This document shows, one piece after another, positions 1 to 6,656 of a DNA stretch of 7,232 bases; position 1 is the stretch's first letter, and the number at the start of each line of letters is the position of its first letter. Both the position numbers and the translations under genes were made by a program. The DNA lies in contig JAEWEX010000449.1 in the NCBI GenBank assembly GCA_023389135.1, forward strand, positions 1-7,232, written 5' to 3'. The notes beneath the pieces are model-generated. The model did not search any database. It saw only the letters and a program-made list of their open reading frames with translations, and was not told the DNA's origin. Source of the DNA: Pseudomonadota bacterium (GTDB taxonomy: Bacteria; Pseudomonadota; Alphaproteobacteria; Rhizobiales; Methylopilaceae).

Positions 1-22
1 GTTTGTAGCCACAGTCACCATC

Positions 23-337
23 TCAGTGACCTGCCGCCGTGGTCGCCGGGGCGGGATCGACCTCGCCAGCGATGCGGTAGGTGCCGGGGCCGTCCTTGGT
101 CCGGGTGCGCTCCAGCACTCGGCCCTGCTTGCGCAGCCCCGTCAGGAAGGCGCGCACCGTGTGCGGCAGCCATCCGGTGGTGTCCACGATGGCTTCCACG
201 CTCGCGCCCTCCGGCCGCTCCAGCAGCGCGAGAACGCGGTCGCGCTTGGTGGGCCGCCGGGCATCGTCACGGTGCTCCGTGGCCGGTGCGGCCGGCGCCT
301 TCTTCGTCTGTCTGGCACGGCTTGTGCTGGTGTTCAT
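23..337 (-). CDS. DUF3489-type small winged-helix protein
   Basis: A 104-residue protein with a basic, low-complexity N-terminus (residues 1-30, rich in T, A, K and R) and a compact predicted winged-helix domain at about 31-92. The domain shows the pattern I associate with DUF3489: KRDRVLALLERPEGAS, then TGWLPHTVRAFLTGLRKQG, then a wing strand ending in GTYRI. The tryptophan-x-x-histidine-T-V-R block is the most diagnostic part. Such proteins probably bind DNA, but no biochemical role is known to me. The ATG at 337 is chosen because GGAGG (347-351) lies 9 nt upstream on the coding strand. The open frame runs on to 646, but that extension is arginine- and proline-rich, family-unlike and lacks such a site. 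From memory, DUF3489 genes often sit with DUF2924 and serine-recombinase genes in alphaproteobacterial accessory regions. Any such partners would lie left of this window. The family call is fairly sure; the function is unknown. Confidence 0.8.
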   Translation of the reverse strand: MNTSTSRARQTKKAPAAPATEHRDDARRPTKRDRVLALLERPEGASVEAIVDTTGWLPHTVRAFLTGLRKQGRVLERTRTKDGPGTYRIAGEVDPAPATTAAGH

Positions 338-723
338 GGGGGTCGTCCTCCGGTTGCGACGGCCCGTCGCCGTCACCGCCGCGGCCCCGCCTGCGATGAT
401 GCCGGGCGGGGCTCGTGCCGGGATCGGACGCCCCCGGCCGTCGCCATCACCGCTCCGTTGCGCAGTGAAGTCCAGCGGAACGTGCGGGCCTTGCGCCCGC
501 CAAACCCGGTCTCTTCGGCCTGCCAAACGGTCTGTGCCGGCGAGATTGCGCGGACACGGAAGATGCGCCGAGGATCGGGCAGGCCGCGGGGTCCGCAATG
601 CAGGCCCAGAAGGCACAGAATTCTGGCCGGAGAACCGGCCCATCACGCCCCATCACCGCCAAGCTCCTGAACTTACGGTGGTCTCTCGCTCAGGTGGAAA
701 GCGGCGGGTTGGGGGAAAGTGCC
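338..723. other. Gene-poor gap between DUF3489 gene and tRNA-Ile2
   Basis: About 386 bp with no convincing gene on either strand. Open frames cross it in several frames, but they are arginine/proline-rich and carry no recognisable domain, as expected for shadows in GC-rich DNA. It must hold the promoter of the DUF3489 gene and the 3' processing or termination region of the tRNA; I cannot assign either. The only clear structure is a perfect hairpin at 625-640, GGCCGG-AGAA-CCGGCC. It has no T-tract on either side, so it is not a standard intrinsic terminator. I see no copy of the tRNA 3' end and no integrase gene here. Confidence 0.5.
347..351 (-). promoter_or_regulatory. Ribosome binding site deciding the DUF3489 start
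   Basis: On the minus strand this reads GGAGG, a full Shine-Dalgarno core, 9 nt before the ATG at 337. It is the best ribosome-binding site in the window and supports the 104-residue form over the 207-residue open frame starting at 646. Confidence 0.75.
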
Positions 724-799
724 TGGTGGGCCCGGCAGGACTCGAACCTGCAACCAGACCGTTATGAGCGGTCGGCTCTAACCATTGAGCTACGGGCCC
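724..799 (-). tRNA. ileX: tRNA-Ile(CAU), the lysidine-modified AUA decoder
   Basis: A complete 76-nt cloverleaf with encoded CCA (724-726 on the plus strand). The acceptor stem GGGCCCG/CGGGCCC pairs perfectly, the D stem is GCTC/GAGC, the anticodon stem is GACCG/CGGTC, the loop is CTCATAA with anticodon CAU, the variable loop is 5 nt, the T stem is GCAGG/CCTGC and the discriminator base is A73. A CAU anticodon fits initiator Met, elongator Met or Ile2. The fully paired first base pair excludes an initiator, and the G/C-rich acceptor stem with C4-G69 and C5-G68 pairs matches bacterial tRNA-Ile2. E. coli ileX has the same overall plan. In that class TilS converts C34 to lysidine, so the tRNA carries isoleucine and reads AUA. 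Identity as Ile2 rather than elongator Met is strongly favoured but rests on sequence pattern only. Confidence 0.9.
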
Positions 800-823
800 G
801 ACGCCGTTTCAGGCTCGGGCCGC

Positions 824-853
824 ACCATAGGTGCGCGGCTGCGTTCCGCGCAA
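824..853 (-). promoter_or_regulatory. Candidate promoter of tRNA-Ile2
   Basis: On the minus strand TTGCGC (853-848) and TATGGT (829-824) are separated by 18 bp, resembling a sigma-70 promoter. A transcript starting about 7 nt after the -10 box would have a 5' leader of roughly 17 nt before the tRNA at 799, which is typical for a processed tRNA. Box matches are moderate (TTG plus 1 at -35; TAT..T at -10). Confidence 0.45.
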
Positions 854-932
854 CCGTCGCCGCATCGCGGTCGCATTTGGGTGGTGGTGATCGGGCGAAC
901 CGCCACCTTCTCTCCCGAAGAAAGGCCGCATC

Positions 933-1655
933 ATGCGCCGCGCCGTCATCGCCCTCGCCGCCCTGCTCGCAATCCAGCCGGCGCTCGCCCAGCCGCAGCC
1001 CCATGGGCCCCGCCCGGCGACCATGAGCATGGCGGGCGAGGGCCTGGTCTCCGCCGCGCCCGACATCGCCATCGTCAATGCAGGCGTCGTCACCGACGGC
1101 AAGACCGCCCGCGCGGCGGTGGACGCCAACTCCGCCGCCATGGACAAGGTGATCGCCGCCGTGAAGGCCGCCGGCGTAGAGGACCGCGACATCGCCACCT
1201 CCGGCTTCAACGTCCAGCCGCAATGGCACTATCCCGACCGGCGCCCCGACGTCCCGGCCGAGCAGCCGCGCATCCTGGGCTACGAGGTCAGGAACGAGCT
1301 GCGCGTGCGTGTTCGCGACATCGCCGGGCTGGGCGCGATCCTGGACGCCGCGCTGACCTCCGGCTCCAACCAGATGAGCGGGCTGGTCTTCGACGTTTCC
1401 GACCGCACGGTGAAGTTGGACGAGGCCCGCCGGCAGGCGGTCGCCGACGCGCGGCGCAAGGCGGAAATCTATGCCGCCGCCGCCGGCGTGAAGCTCGGGC
1501 GCATCGTGTCCATCAGCGAGGATGTCCGCGGCGGCCCCTCGCCGGTGATGGCGCGCGCCGACTTCTCCGAGGCCAAGGCCATGGCGGTGCCCATCGCCGC
1601 GGGCGAGCGCGAGCTCGCCGTCTCGGTGCAGATCACCTGGGAAATCGAGGGCTGA
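933..1655 (+). CDS. Exported SIMPL (DUF541) family protein
   Basis: A 240-residue protein with a clear signal peptide: MRRA, a hydrophobic core of A/L/I, then an ALA cleavage site before Gln20. It is therefore probably periplasmic or envelope-associated. The mature part fits the SIMPL/DUF541 family over its full length. A GEG motif with V-SAAPDIA follows at 35-47, then a helix (58-80), the segment DIATSGFNVQP (86-96), the GYEVRNELRVRVRD strand pair (116-129), the SGSN-GLVFDV segment (143-155), the ARRQAVADARRKAE helix (165-178), AAGVKLG (183-189), and a final strand pair VPIAAGERELAVSVQITWEI. Family members are periplasmic oligomeric proteins of poorly defined role (E. coli YggE has been linked to oxidative stress); no catalytic residues are known. 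The ATG at 933 is preceded by an AAGAAAGG stretch. It probably forms its own transcription unit, since 141 bp separate it from the thioesterase gene. Confidence 0.9.
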   Translation: MRRAVIALAALLAIQPALAQPQPHGPRPATMSMAGEGLVSAAPDIAIVNAGVVTDGKTARAAVDANSAAMDKVIAAVKAAGVEDRDIATSGFNVQPQWHYPDRRPDVPAEQPRILGYEVRNELRVRVRDIAGLGAILDAALTSGSNQMSGLVFDVSDRTVKLDEARRQAVADARRKAEIYAAAAGVKLGRIVSISEDVRGGPSPVMARADFSEAKAMAVPIAAGERELAVSVQITWEIEG

Positions 1656-1664
1656 GCCGAGGGC

Positions 1665-1682
1665 GCGGGCGCGTTTGCCCGC
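1665..1682 (+). terminator. Terminator-like hairpin after the SIMPL gene
   Basis: A perfect 6-bp G/C stem, GCGGGC (1665-1670) and GCCCGC (1677-1682), with a 6-nt GCGTTT loop, begins 9 bp after the SIMPL stop codon. No T-run follows, so it is at best a weak or Rho-assisted terminator, or a 3' end stabiliser. Confidence 0.35.
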
Positions 1683-1785
1683 AGCCGTCGCTTGACTTGA
1701 AATCGACCGCCGACGCACCCTCCGCCGGCGGCCCCCGGGGTTGCGCGCGTGCATGGGCGCGGCGTTCGCGGCCGCCAGGAAATGC

Positions 1786-1790
1786 GGGGA
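1786..1790 (+). promoter_or_regulatory. Ribosome binding site deciding the YciA start
   Basis: GGGGA lies 6 nt before the ATG at 1797. The two upstream in-frame ATGs (1749 and 1782) have no well-spaced site; the AGGA before 1782 is only 1 nt away. The 1797 start also gives a family-typical N-terminus. Confidence 0.6.
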
Positions 1791-1796
1791 CAGCGC

Positions 1797-2207
1797 ATGA
1801 GCGAACAGACCGACACGGCCGCGGGCATCGGCGTCGAGACGCCGCGCGGGGAGCTGACCGTGCGCACCCTCGCCATGCCGGCCGACACCAACGCCAATGG
1901 CGACATCTTCGGCGGCTGGGTGCTGTCGCAGATGGACCAGGCGGGCGGCATCGCCGGCGTCGAGCGGGCCGAGGGCCGGGTCGTCACCATCGCGGTGGAG
2001 GCCATGACCTTCCACAAGCCGGTGAAGGTCGGCGACGTGCTGTGCGTCTACACCGAGGTGGAATCCATCGGCCGCACCTCCATGAAGATCCACATCGAGG
2101 CCTGGGCCCGCCGCTTCCGCCGGCGCGTGCGCGAGAAGGTGACCGACGCCACCTTCACCTTCGTCGCCATCGACGACGAGGGCCGCCCGCGGGTCATCCC
2201 GCGATAG
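1797..2207 (+). CDS. yciA: YciA-type acyl-CoA thioesterase (hotdog fold)
   Basis: A 136-residue single-hotdog cytosolic thioesterase expected to hydrolyse acyl-CoA to free acid and CoA. The core RTLAMPADTNANGDIFGGW (23-41) is almost identical to E. coli YciA as I remember it; the Asp in NGDIFGG (D36) is the conserved active-site acid of the family. The segment RVVTIAVEAMTFHKPVKVGD (61-80) forms the central strand and following loop, and FTFVAIDDEGRPR (120-132) is the usual C-terminal strand and turn. Length is close to E. coli YciA (about 132). YciA enzymes are hexameric with broad acyl-CoA preference and are thought to regulate CoA pools. The start is set by the GGGGA site at 1786-1790. The gene ends 35 bp from the convergent permease gene. 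An arginine-rich stretch (105-113, RRFRRRVRE) replaces the corresponding E. coli loop. Confidence 0.95.
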   Translation: MSEQTDTAAGIGVETPRGELTVRTLAMPADTNANGDIFGGWVLSQMDQAGGIAGVERAEGRVVTIAVEAMTFHKPVKVGDVLCVYTEVESIGRTSMKIHIEAWARRFRRRVREKVTDATFTFVAIDDEGRPRVIPR

Positions 2208-2217
2208 GGCGGAACGA

Positions 2218-2243
2218 GGCCGCTTCCGGCGGCGGAGCCGGCC
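2218..2243. terminator. Imperfect hairpin between convergent yciA and yadH
   Basis: Arms GGCCGCTTCC (2218-2227) and GGAGCCGGCC (2234-2243) flank a GGCGGC loop. Of ten positions, eight pair as Watson-Crick, one is G-T and one is C-C. It fills most of the 35-bp gap between two converging stop codons, the expected place for a bidirectional terminator. There is no T-tract on either strand, so termination efficiency is uncertain. Confidence 0.45.
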
Positions 2244-3004
2244 TACTGCTTCAGCCGATATCCAGTCCGAAATATCCACCAGATGCCGCCGAGGCAGACC
2301 AGCAGGAAGCAAAGCGTCATGGCCAGGCTGATGCCCACCCCGACGTCGGCGGTGCCGTAGAAGCTCCAGCGGAAGCCGCTGATCAGGTAGACCACCGGGT
2401 TGAACAGGCTGACCGTGCGCCAGAACGGCGGCAGCATGTCGATGGAGTAGAAGCTGCCGCCCAGGAAGATCAGCGGCGTCACCACCAGCAGCGGGATCAG
2501 CTGCAGCTTCTCGAAGCCGTCGGCCCAGATGCCGATGATGAACCCGAACATGCTGAACGTAACCGCCGTCAGCACCAGGAACAGCACCATGAAGGCGGGG
2601 TGCTCGACCCGCAGCGGCACGAACAGGCTGGCGGTCGCCAGGATGATGACGCCCAGCACCACCGACTTGGTGGCGGCAGCCCCCACATAGCCGACCACGA
2701 TCTCGAAGGCGGACACCGGCGCCGACAGCACCTCGTAGATGGTGCCGACGAAGCGCGGGAAGTAGATGCCGAAGGAGGCGTTGGCGATGCTCTGGGTGAG
2801 CAGCGTCAGCATCAGCAGCCCGGGCACGATGAAGGCGCCGTAGCTGACGCCGTCGATCTCCTCGATGCGGGAACCGATGGCGCCGCCGAACACCACGAAG
2901 TAGAGCGAGGTGGACAGCACCGGCGACACCACGCTCTGGGTCAGCGTCCGCAGCGCGCGCGCCATCTCGAAGGTGTAGATCGCCTGGATCGCGCGCCAGT
3001 TCAT
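2243..3004 (-). CDS. yadH: ABC-2 type exporter permease, YadH-like
   Basis: A 253-residue inner-membrane protein with six likely hydrophobic segments, at about 24-44, 56-78, 104-130, 137-159, 168-187 and 226-245. It is homologous along its whole length to E. coli YadH as I recall it: [20 protein letters not shown] near the first segment, FIVPGL (58-63), the coupling-helix region around [15 protein letters not shown] (78-97), and the ABC-2 signature [14 protein letters not shown] with [12 protein letters not shown] (182-212). It should dimerise and export an unknown substrate using the ATPase encoded just upstream. Its ATG overlaps the ATPase stop as ATGA (3001-3004), implying translational coupling. 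The length is typical for the family, and the C-terminus is a short basic tail. Substrate is unknown; related ABC-2 permeases move drugs, polysaccharides or lipids. Confidence 0.93.
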   Translation of the reverse strand: MNWRAIQAIYTFEMARALRTLTQSVVSPVLSTSLYFVVFGGAIGSRIEEIDGVSYGAFIVPGLLMLTLLTQSIANASFGIYFPRFVGTIYEVLSAPVSAFEIVVGYVGAAATKSVVLGVIILATASLFVPLRVEHPAFMVLFLVLTAVTFSMFGFIIGIWADGFEKLQLIPLLVVTPLIFLGGSFYSIDMLPPFWRTVSLFNPVVYLISGFRWSFYGTADVGVGISLAMTLCFLLVCLGGIWWIFRTGYRLKQ

Positions 3005-3930
3005 GGCCGGTCCTCATGGACCAGGCTGACGAAGATGTCCTCCAGCGACGACTGCGTGGTCTGCAGGTCGCGGAACCGGATGCCGGTCTCCGACAGGTCG
3101 CGCAGCAGCGCCGTGATGCCGGTGCGCTCCGCGCGGGTGTCGTAGGTGTAGGTCAGGGCGTGCCCGTCGGCGGCGATCTCCAGGCCGTAGGAGGCGAGCG
3201 CCGGCGGCACCGCCTCGATCCCGGAGACGAGATGGAGTGTGAGCTGCTTGCGGCCGAGCTTGCGCATCAGCTCCGCCTTCTCCTCCACCAGCACCAGCTC
3301 GCCCCGGGCGATGACGCCGACGCGGTCGGCCATCTCCTCCGCCTCCTCGATGTAGTGGGTGGTGAGGATGATGGTGACGCCGGTGTCCCGCAGCCGGCCG
3401 ATCAGCGCCCACATGTCGCGCCGCAGCTCCACGTCGACGCCGGCGGTGGGCTCGTCCAGGAACAGGATGCGCGGCTCGTGGGCCAGCGCCTTGGCGATCA
3501 TGACGCGCCGCTTCATGCCGCCCGACAGCGTCATGATCTTGGCGTCGCGCTTGTCCCACAGGCTGAGGTCGCGCAGCACGCGGTCCACCAGCTCGGGGTC
3601 GGGCCGCTTGCCGAACAGGCCGCGGCTGAAGGAGACGGTGGCGCGCACGGTCTCGAAGGCGTCGGTGGTGAGTTCCTGCGGCACGAGCCCGATCAGCGAG
3701 CGGGCGGCGCGGTAGCCGGAGACGATGTCGTGGCCGTCCACCGTGACGGTGCCGGACGACGCGTTGACGATGCCGCAGACGATGGAGATCAGCGTCGTCT
3801 TGCCGGCGCCGTTGGGGCCGAGCAGCGCGAATATCTCGCCCTGCCGGATGTCCAGGTCGACGCTCTTCAGCGCCTCGAAGCCGCTGGCATAGGTCTTGGT
3901 CAGGCCTGAGATCGAGATGACGGGATGCAT
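3001..3930 (-). CDS. yadG: ABC exporter ATPase, YadG-like
   Basis: A 309-residue nucleotide-binding subunit with every ABC motif intact: Walker A GPNGAGKT (38-45), Q-loop Q85 in GLVPQE, signature LSGGM (135-139), Walker B ILFLDE (155-160), D-loop following GVD, and H-loop His192. The blocks [19 protein letters not shown] and [15 protein letters not shown] are close to E. coli YadG, and the length agrees (about 308). A C-terminal domain (about 225-309) ends in [13 protein letters not shown], the usual end of this class. It should power the YadH-like permease at the cytoplasmic face. I chose ATG 3930 because it begins directly with the family N-terminus ([13 protein letters not shown]). A GTG at 3966, directly after the upstream gene's stop, would add 12 unlike residues. 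Neither start has a clear Shine-Dalgarno site, so coupling to the upstream gene is possible. Confidence 0.93.
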   Translation of the reverse strand: MHPVISISGLTKTYASGFEALKSVDLDIRQGEIFALLGPNGAGKTTLISIVCGIVNASSGTVTVDGHDIVSGYRAARSLIGLVPQELTTDAFETVRATVSFSRGLFGKRPDPELVDRVLRDLSLWDKRDAKIMTLSGGMKRRVMIAKALAHEPRILFLDEPTAGVDVELRRDMWALIGRLRDTGVTIILTTHYIEEAEEMADRVGVIARGELVLVEEKAELMRKLGRKQLTLHLVSGIEAVPPALASYGLEIAADGHALTYTYDTRAERTGITALLRDLSETGIRFRDLQTTQSSLEDIFVSLVHEDRP

Positions 3931-3966
3931 GGGGCTGGGTTGCCGGCGGTGGTGGGCCGGCCACAC

Positions 3967-5568
3967 CTAATCATCGCCCGCGCCGATTGCCAGCGTCCAG
4001 AAGCTCTGGATCTGCAATTCCACCACCGGGCGCAGCGCCGCCAGCACGGTGCGGTCGCCGGCCGCCGCCTGCTCGCTGCGCGCCATCAGGGTGGTGGCGT
4101 GCCCGACGGCTCGCCCGAATGCGGCGGCGGCGGCGGCCACGTCGCCCATGCGCAGGCTGACGTCGCCGATGCGCGCGTGCAGGGATGCGGCGGCGAATGC
4201 ATCCGGGGCCCCCGCGGCCTCGATTTCCGCGGCCGTCTCGCGCAGCACGTTCCGCGCCTCGGCCAGCGCGCCCTGCGTATCGAGGATGTCGGCTTCCCAG
4301 GTCCCGGCCCAGAGCCTGTGACGGGCGCCCTGCGGCAGGCCGGCCACGAACCGCCGGCGGCCGTCGCGCACATGGGCCAGCGCCTCGTCCAGGCGTCCGG
4401 CATGAGCAAGCGCCGAGCCGAGCCACATGGCCGTGTTGGCCCGTTCCAGCGGCCGGCGCGGATCGTCCTCCACGGCGTCATAGGCCCGCCGCGACAGTTC
4501 CACCGCCTCGGCCACGCGCCCGGCGGATATCAGGAAGCCGGCCAGGTCCTGCTCCACCGTCGCGCGCTCGAACGGCCGCAGGTCCATCTCGCCCGCCATC
4601 GCCACGGTGCGGCGGTAGATCGCCTCGGCCCGGTCCGGAGCGCCGATGCGCACGCTCGCGACCGCCATCTGGCGCAGCAGCCCGAGCTTGACCTCATGGG
4701 CCGGCGGCAGCGCCGTCTCCATGGCGGCGAGATGACCTTCCAGCACGACGATGGCCTGTCCCGCCTCCGGCTGGTCCAGGGCGAGGGCTGCCTTTTCCTC
4801 GGCCAGCGCCGCCTGATGGACGATGGCGTCGGAACGGGCGGCCGCCCGCCTCGCGATGGCGCCGAGCGCATGCGCGCGCTCATCGCCCGCCAGGTGCTCG
4901 GCCGCCAGCCGCAGGAAATGCACGTCGGCGACCAGGGTCATCGGGTCGGCCGGATCGAGGTCCGCGACGCCGGAGAGCGCGGTCCTCACGCGCGCCTCGA
5001 ACGTGCCGCCCGCCCGCAGGCGCTCGCCGACGCCCGCGGCGATCATGGCGCTGGCGGTCAGTTCGCCGGGCGGAACCGCCGCGCCGGCGGCGACGAGATC
5101 GAAATACTCGTCGAAATAGGCGACCGCCGTCGCGGGAAAGCCGCCGACGCCGGTCTGCACGAGGGCGTAGGCCAGCGCGCGGTCGCGCATGATCTCCGGC
5201 GATCGGGCGTCCTCGTCGCTGACGTGAAGCTCGCCTTCGAGCACCAGCAGGAACCCAGCCTGCGACCGGCCGACCAACGCATGCACCAGACCCGCCGCCT
5301 GGAGGGCATCCATCACCACCGCGGCCCCATCGAATGGCGGCCGCCCCTCGAAGGCCAGGGCCGCCGCGCGCTGCGCGCGATCCAGCGCTTCCTGCCAGCC
5401 CCCGGACACATAGCGCGACAGCAGGTCGTGCCGAAGGGCCGGGGGCCGCGCGGCGAGCGCGGAGAGTTCGGCGTCGCGCGCGGCTTCCGCGCCCGGCGAC
5501 GCGTGTCCGGGGCCGGCCAGCGCGCACGCCAGCAGCAGGACAGCGATCCGCAGCGACCGTATCGTCAT
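3967..5568 (-). CDS. Exported alpha-helical TPR-like protein, unknown function
   Basis: A 533-residue protein I do not recognise by name. It begins with a signal peptide (basic MTIRSLR, hydrophobic core 8-18, probable cleavage after the GHA at 21-23), so it should be periplasmic or otherwise exported. There is no Cys at the cleavage site, hence no lipobox. The mature part is almost all helical and alanine-rich. In the C-terminal half, repeating helix pairs resemble degenerate TPRs at about 296-326, 338-367, 378-408, 420-450 and 462-492, with small-residue/Gly turns such as RIGAPDRAEAIYRR, SAGRVAEAVELSRRAY, HAGRLDEALAHV and RMGDVAAAAAAFGRA. The N-terminal half (40-290) is also helical but without clear repeats. 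No catalytic motif is visible. It is first in an apparent operon, with 36 bp between its stop and the ATPase ATG, followed by the overlapping permease. A role with the YadGH exporter is inferred from position only. Confidence 0.75.
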   Translation of the reverse strand: MTIRSLRIAVLLLACALAGPGHASPGAEAARDAELSALAARPPALRHDLLSRYVSGGWQEALDRAQRAAALAFEGRPPFDGAAVVMDALQAAGLVHALVGRSQAGFLLVLEGELHVSDEDARSPEIMRDRALAYALVQTGVGGFPATAVAYFDEYFDLVAAGAAVPPGELTASAMIAAGVGERLRAGGTFEARVRTALSGVADLDPADPMTLVADVHFLRLAAEHLAGDERAHALGAIARRAAARSDAIVHQAALAEEKAALALDQPEAGQAIVVLEGHLAAMETALPPAHEVKLGLLRQMAVASVRIGAPDRAEAIYRRTVAMAGEMDLRPFERATVEQDLAGFLISAGRVAEAVELSRRAYDAVEDDPRRPLERANTAMWLGSALAHAGRLDEALAHVRDGRRRFVAGLPQGARHRLWAGTWEADILDTQGALAEARNVLRETAAEIEAAGAPDAFAAASLHARIGDVSLRMGDVAAAAAAFGRAVGHATTLMARSEQAAAGDRTVLAALRPVVELQIQSFWTLAIGAGDD

Positions 5569-5735
5569 GGCGCCATGCCTGTCATCTCCCGTACCGACGG
5601 CCTACCCTCGCCGCCAAATCGGAACATTCCATGGCGGAAGCACCCTCGCATATCTCTCCAGCGCGAGGGAACGCCGCCTGCCCGTGCGCCGTTGTTGACG
5701 CAGCATTGCATTCCCGCTCCCGAGAAAGCCCCACC
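5569..5735. promoter_or_regulatory. Divergent intergenic region with an inverted repeat
   Basis: This 167-bp region must hold the promoters of the minus-strand TPR-yadGH operon and the plus-strand lipid kinase. I cannot place convincing -35/-10 pairs; TTGACG at 5695-5700 lacks a matching -10. The main structure is an inverted repeat, CCCTCGC (5643-5649) and GCGAGGG (5663-5669), separated by 13 nt. A third copy of the heptamer lies at 5605-5611. Centre spacing of the dyad (20 bp) would suit a dimeric regulator bound on one face of the helix, but the heptamer also occurs in coding DNA here (for example 952-958), so chance is a real alternative. Confidence 0.35.
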
Positions 5736-6656
5736 ATGGCCGCGACCGTCGTCCTGCTGAACGCCCGCGCCGGCGCCATGATCGACCGCGGCGGCGACGA
5801 CCCGGCGGGCGACGTGGCGCGCGGCTTCGAGCAGGCCGGTCGCCAGGTCGACGTCCGGCTGTGCCAGCCCGACGAGATGGCGCGCTGCATGGACGAGGCG
5901 GTGGCCGCCGGCGCGCAGGAGATCATCGTCGGCGGCGGCGACGGCACCGTCTCCATGGCGGTGCAGAAGCTCGCGGGCTCCGGCACCGCGCTCGGCATCC
6001 TGCCGTTCGGCACGCTCAACCTGCTGGCCCGCGACCTCGGCATCCCGCTGGAATTCGACGCGGCGGTGGCGGCGCTGGCGGAGGCGCGGCCTGTCGCCAT
6101 CGATCTCGGCCGCATAAACGGCCGGCCGTTCCACACGATTTCCGGGCTCGGCTATTTCGGCGAGGTCGCCCGCGCCCGCGAGGAGGCCCGCGGCCTGAAG
6201 CTGCCCTTCGGCCTCGGCCGCTGGCTCACCGTGCTGATCTCGACCGTGAAGGCGCTCCTGCGCACCCGTCCCATGCGGCTCGACATCACCGCCGACGGCC
6301 AGACCCGGCGGGTCAAGGCCTATGCGCTGCTGGTCACCAACAACGCCTATGGCGACGCCGGCTGGCAGCGGCCGCGGCTCGATGCCGGCATCCTCGAACT
6401 GCACGTGGCCCACGAGGCGGCGCTGGCGGACAAGCTCAAGGCCGGCGTCGACCTCTTGTCCGACGCCTGGCGCGACAATCCCGGCATCGAGAGCATCACC
6501 GCGACCGAGATCCGCATCGCCCGCCCGCCCCGCGTCAAGCTCTGGGTCGCCACCGACGGCGAACTCGCCCGCGAGCCCGCGCCGCTGGACTACGAGATCT
6601 GGCCGAACGCGCTGACCGTGCTGGCGCCGCCCCCCGCCCCGGGCGGCGCAGTTTAG
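5736..6656 (+). CDS. YegS/diacylglycerol-kinase-family lipid kinase
   Basis: A 306-residue protein of the DAGK catalytic family, expected to phosphorylate a lipid alcohol (diacylglycerol or a related lipid) with ATP at the inner face of the membrane. The N-terminal domain opens with a strand, AATVVLLNARAG, and contains the nucleotide-binding GGGDGT (66-71) and the GILPFGTLNLLARDLGIP block (87-104) that identify the family. A second, beta-rich domain follows, with TISGLGYFGEVA (134-145), the YALLVTNNAYG strand (196-206) and the DGE motif (274-276), which in the family contributes to the active-site region. Length matches YegS-like enzymes (about 300). The ATG at 5736 is chosen because the fold starts there and GAGAAAG (5722-5728) precedes it at 7 nt. 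An in-frame ATG at 5631 would add 35 residues without family similarity. Substrate cannot be read from sequence. One rare ATA codon is used (6114-6116, Ile127). Confidence 0.9.
   Translation: MAATVVLLNARAGAMIDRGGDDPAGDVARGFEQAGRQVDVRLCQPDEMARCMDEAVAAGAQEIIVGGGDGTVSMAVQKLAGSGTALGILPFGTLNLLARDLGIPLEFDAAVAALAEARPVAIDLGRINGRPFHTISGLGYFGEVARAREEARGLKLPFGLGRWLTVLISTVKALLRTRPMRLDITADGQTRRVKAYALLVTNNAYGDAGWQRPRLDAGILELHVAHEAALADKLKAGVDLLSDAWRDNPGIESITATEIRIARPPRVKLWVATDGELAREPAPLDYEIWPNALTVLAPPPAPGGAV

Noticed and set aside
338..646. N-terminal extension of the DUF3489 protein to a start at 646
   Set aside because: The added 103 residues are rich in Arg, Pro and Gly and family-unlike, while a full GGAGG site supports the ATG at 337.
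447..662. 71-codon minus-strand open frame in the gap next to the tRNA
   Set aside because: There is no recognisable domain and no convincing ribosome-binding site, and several other frames are equally open here.
1692..1720. Promoter for yciA starting from TTGACT at 1692-1697
   Set aside because: The position 17 bp downstream reads GCACCC, which is not a -10 box; no better spacing was found.
762..3145. Very long open frames on both strands (over 750 codons each) spanning SIMPL, yciA, yadH and the tRNA
   Set aside because: They run across a tRNA gene and across well-supported genes in other frames, with arginine/histidine/aspartate-rich compositions and no domain. They are GC-rich shadows.
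3931..3966. GTG start at 3966 for the YadG-like ATPase
   Set aside because: It adds 12 residues absent from the family, and the frame opens there only because the previous stop lies directly before it. ATG 3930 gives the family length.
5334..5735. Upstream extension of the lipid kinase frame, including an ATG at 5631
   Set aside because: Most of it is antisense to the TPR-like gene, and the conserved first strand of the kinase fold starts right after the ATG at 5736. The 5631 start has a possible GGAA site, so it is unlikely but not impossible.
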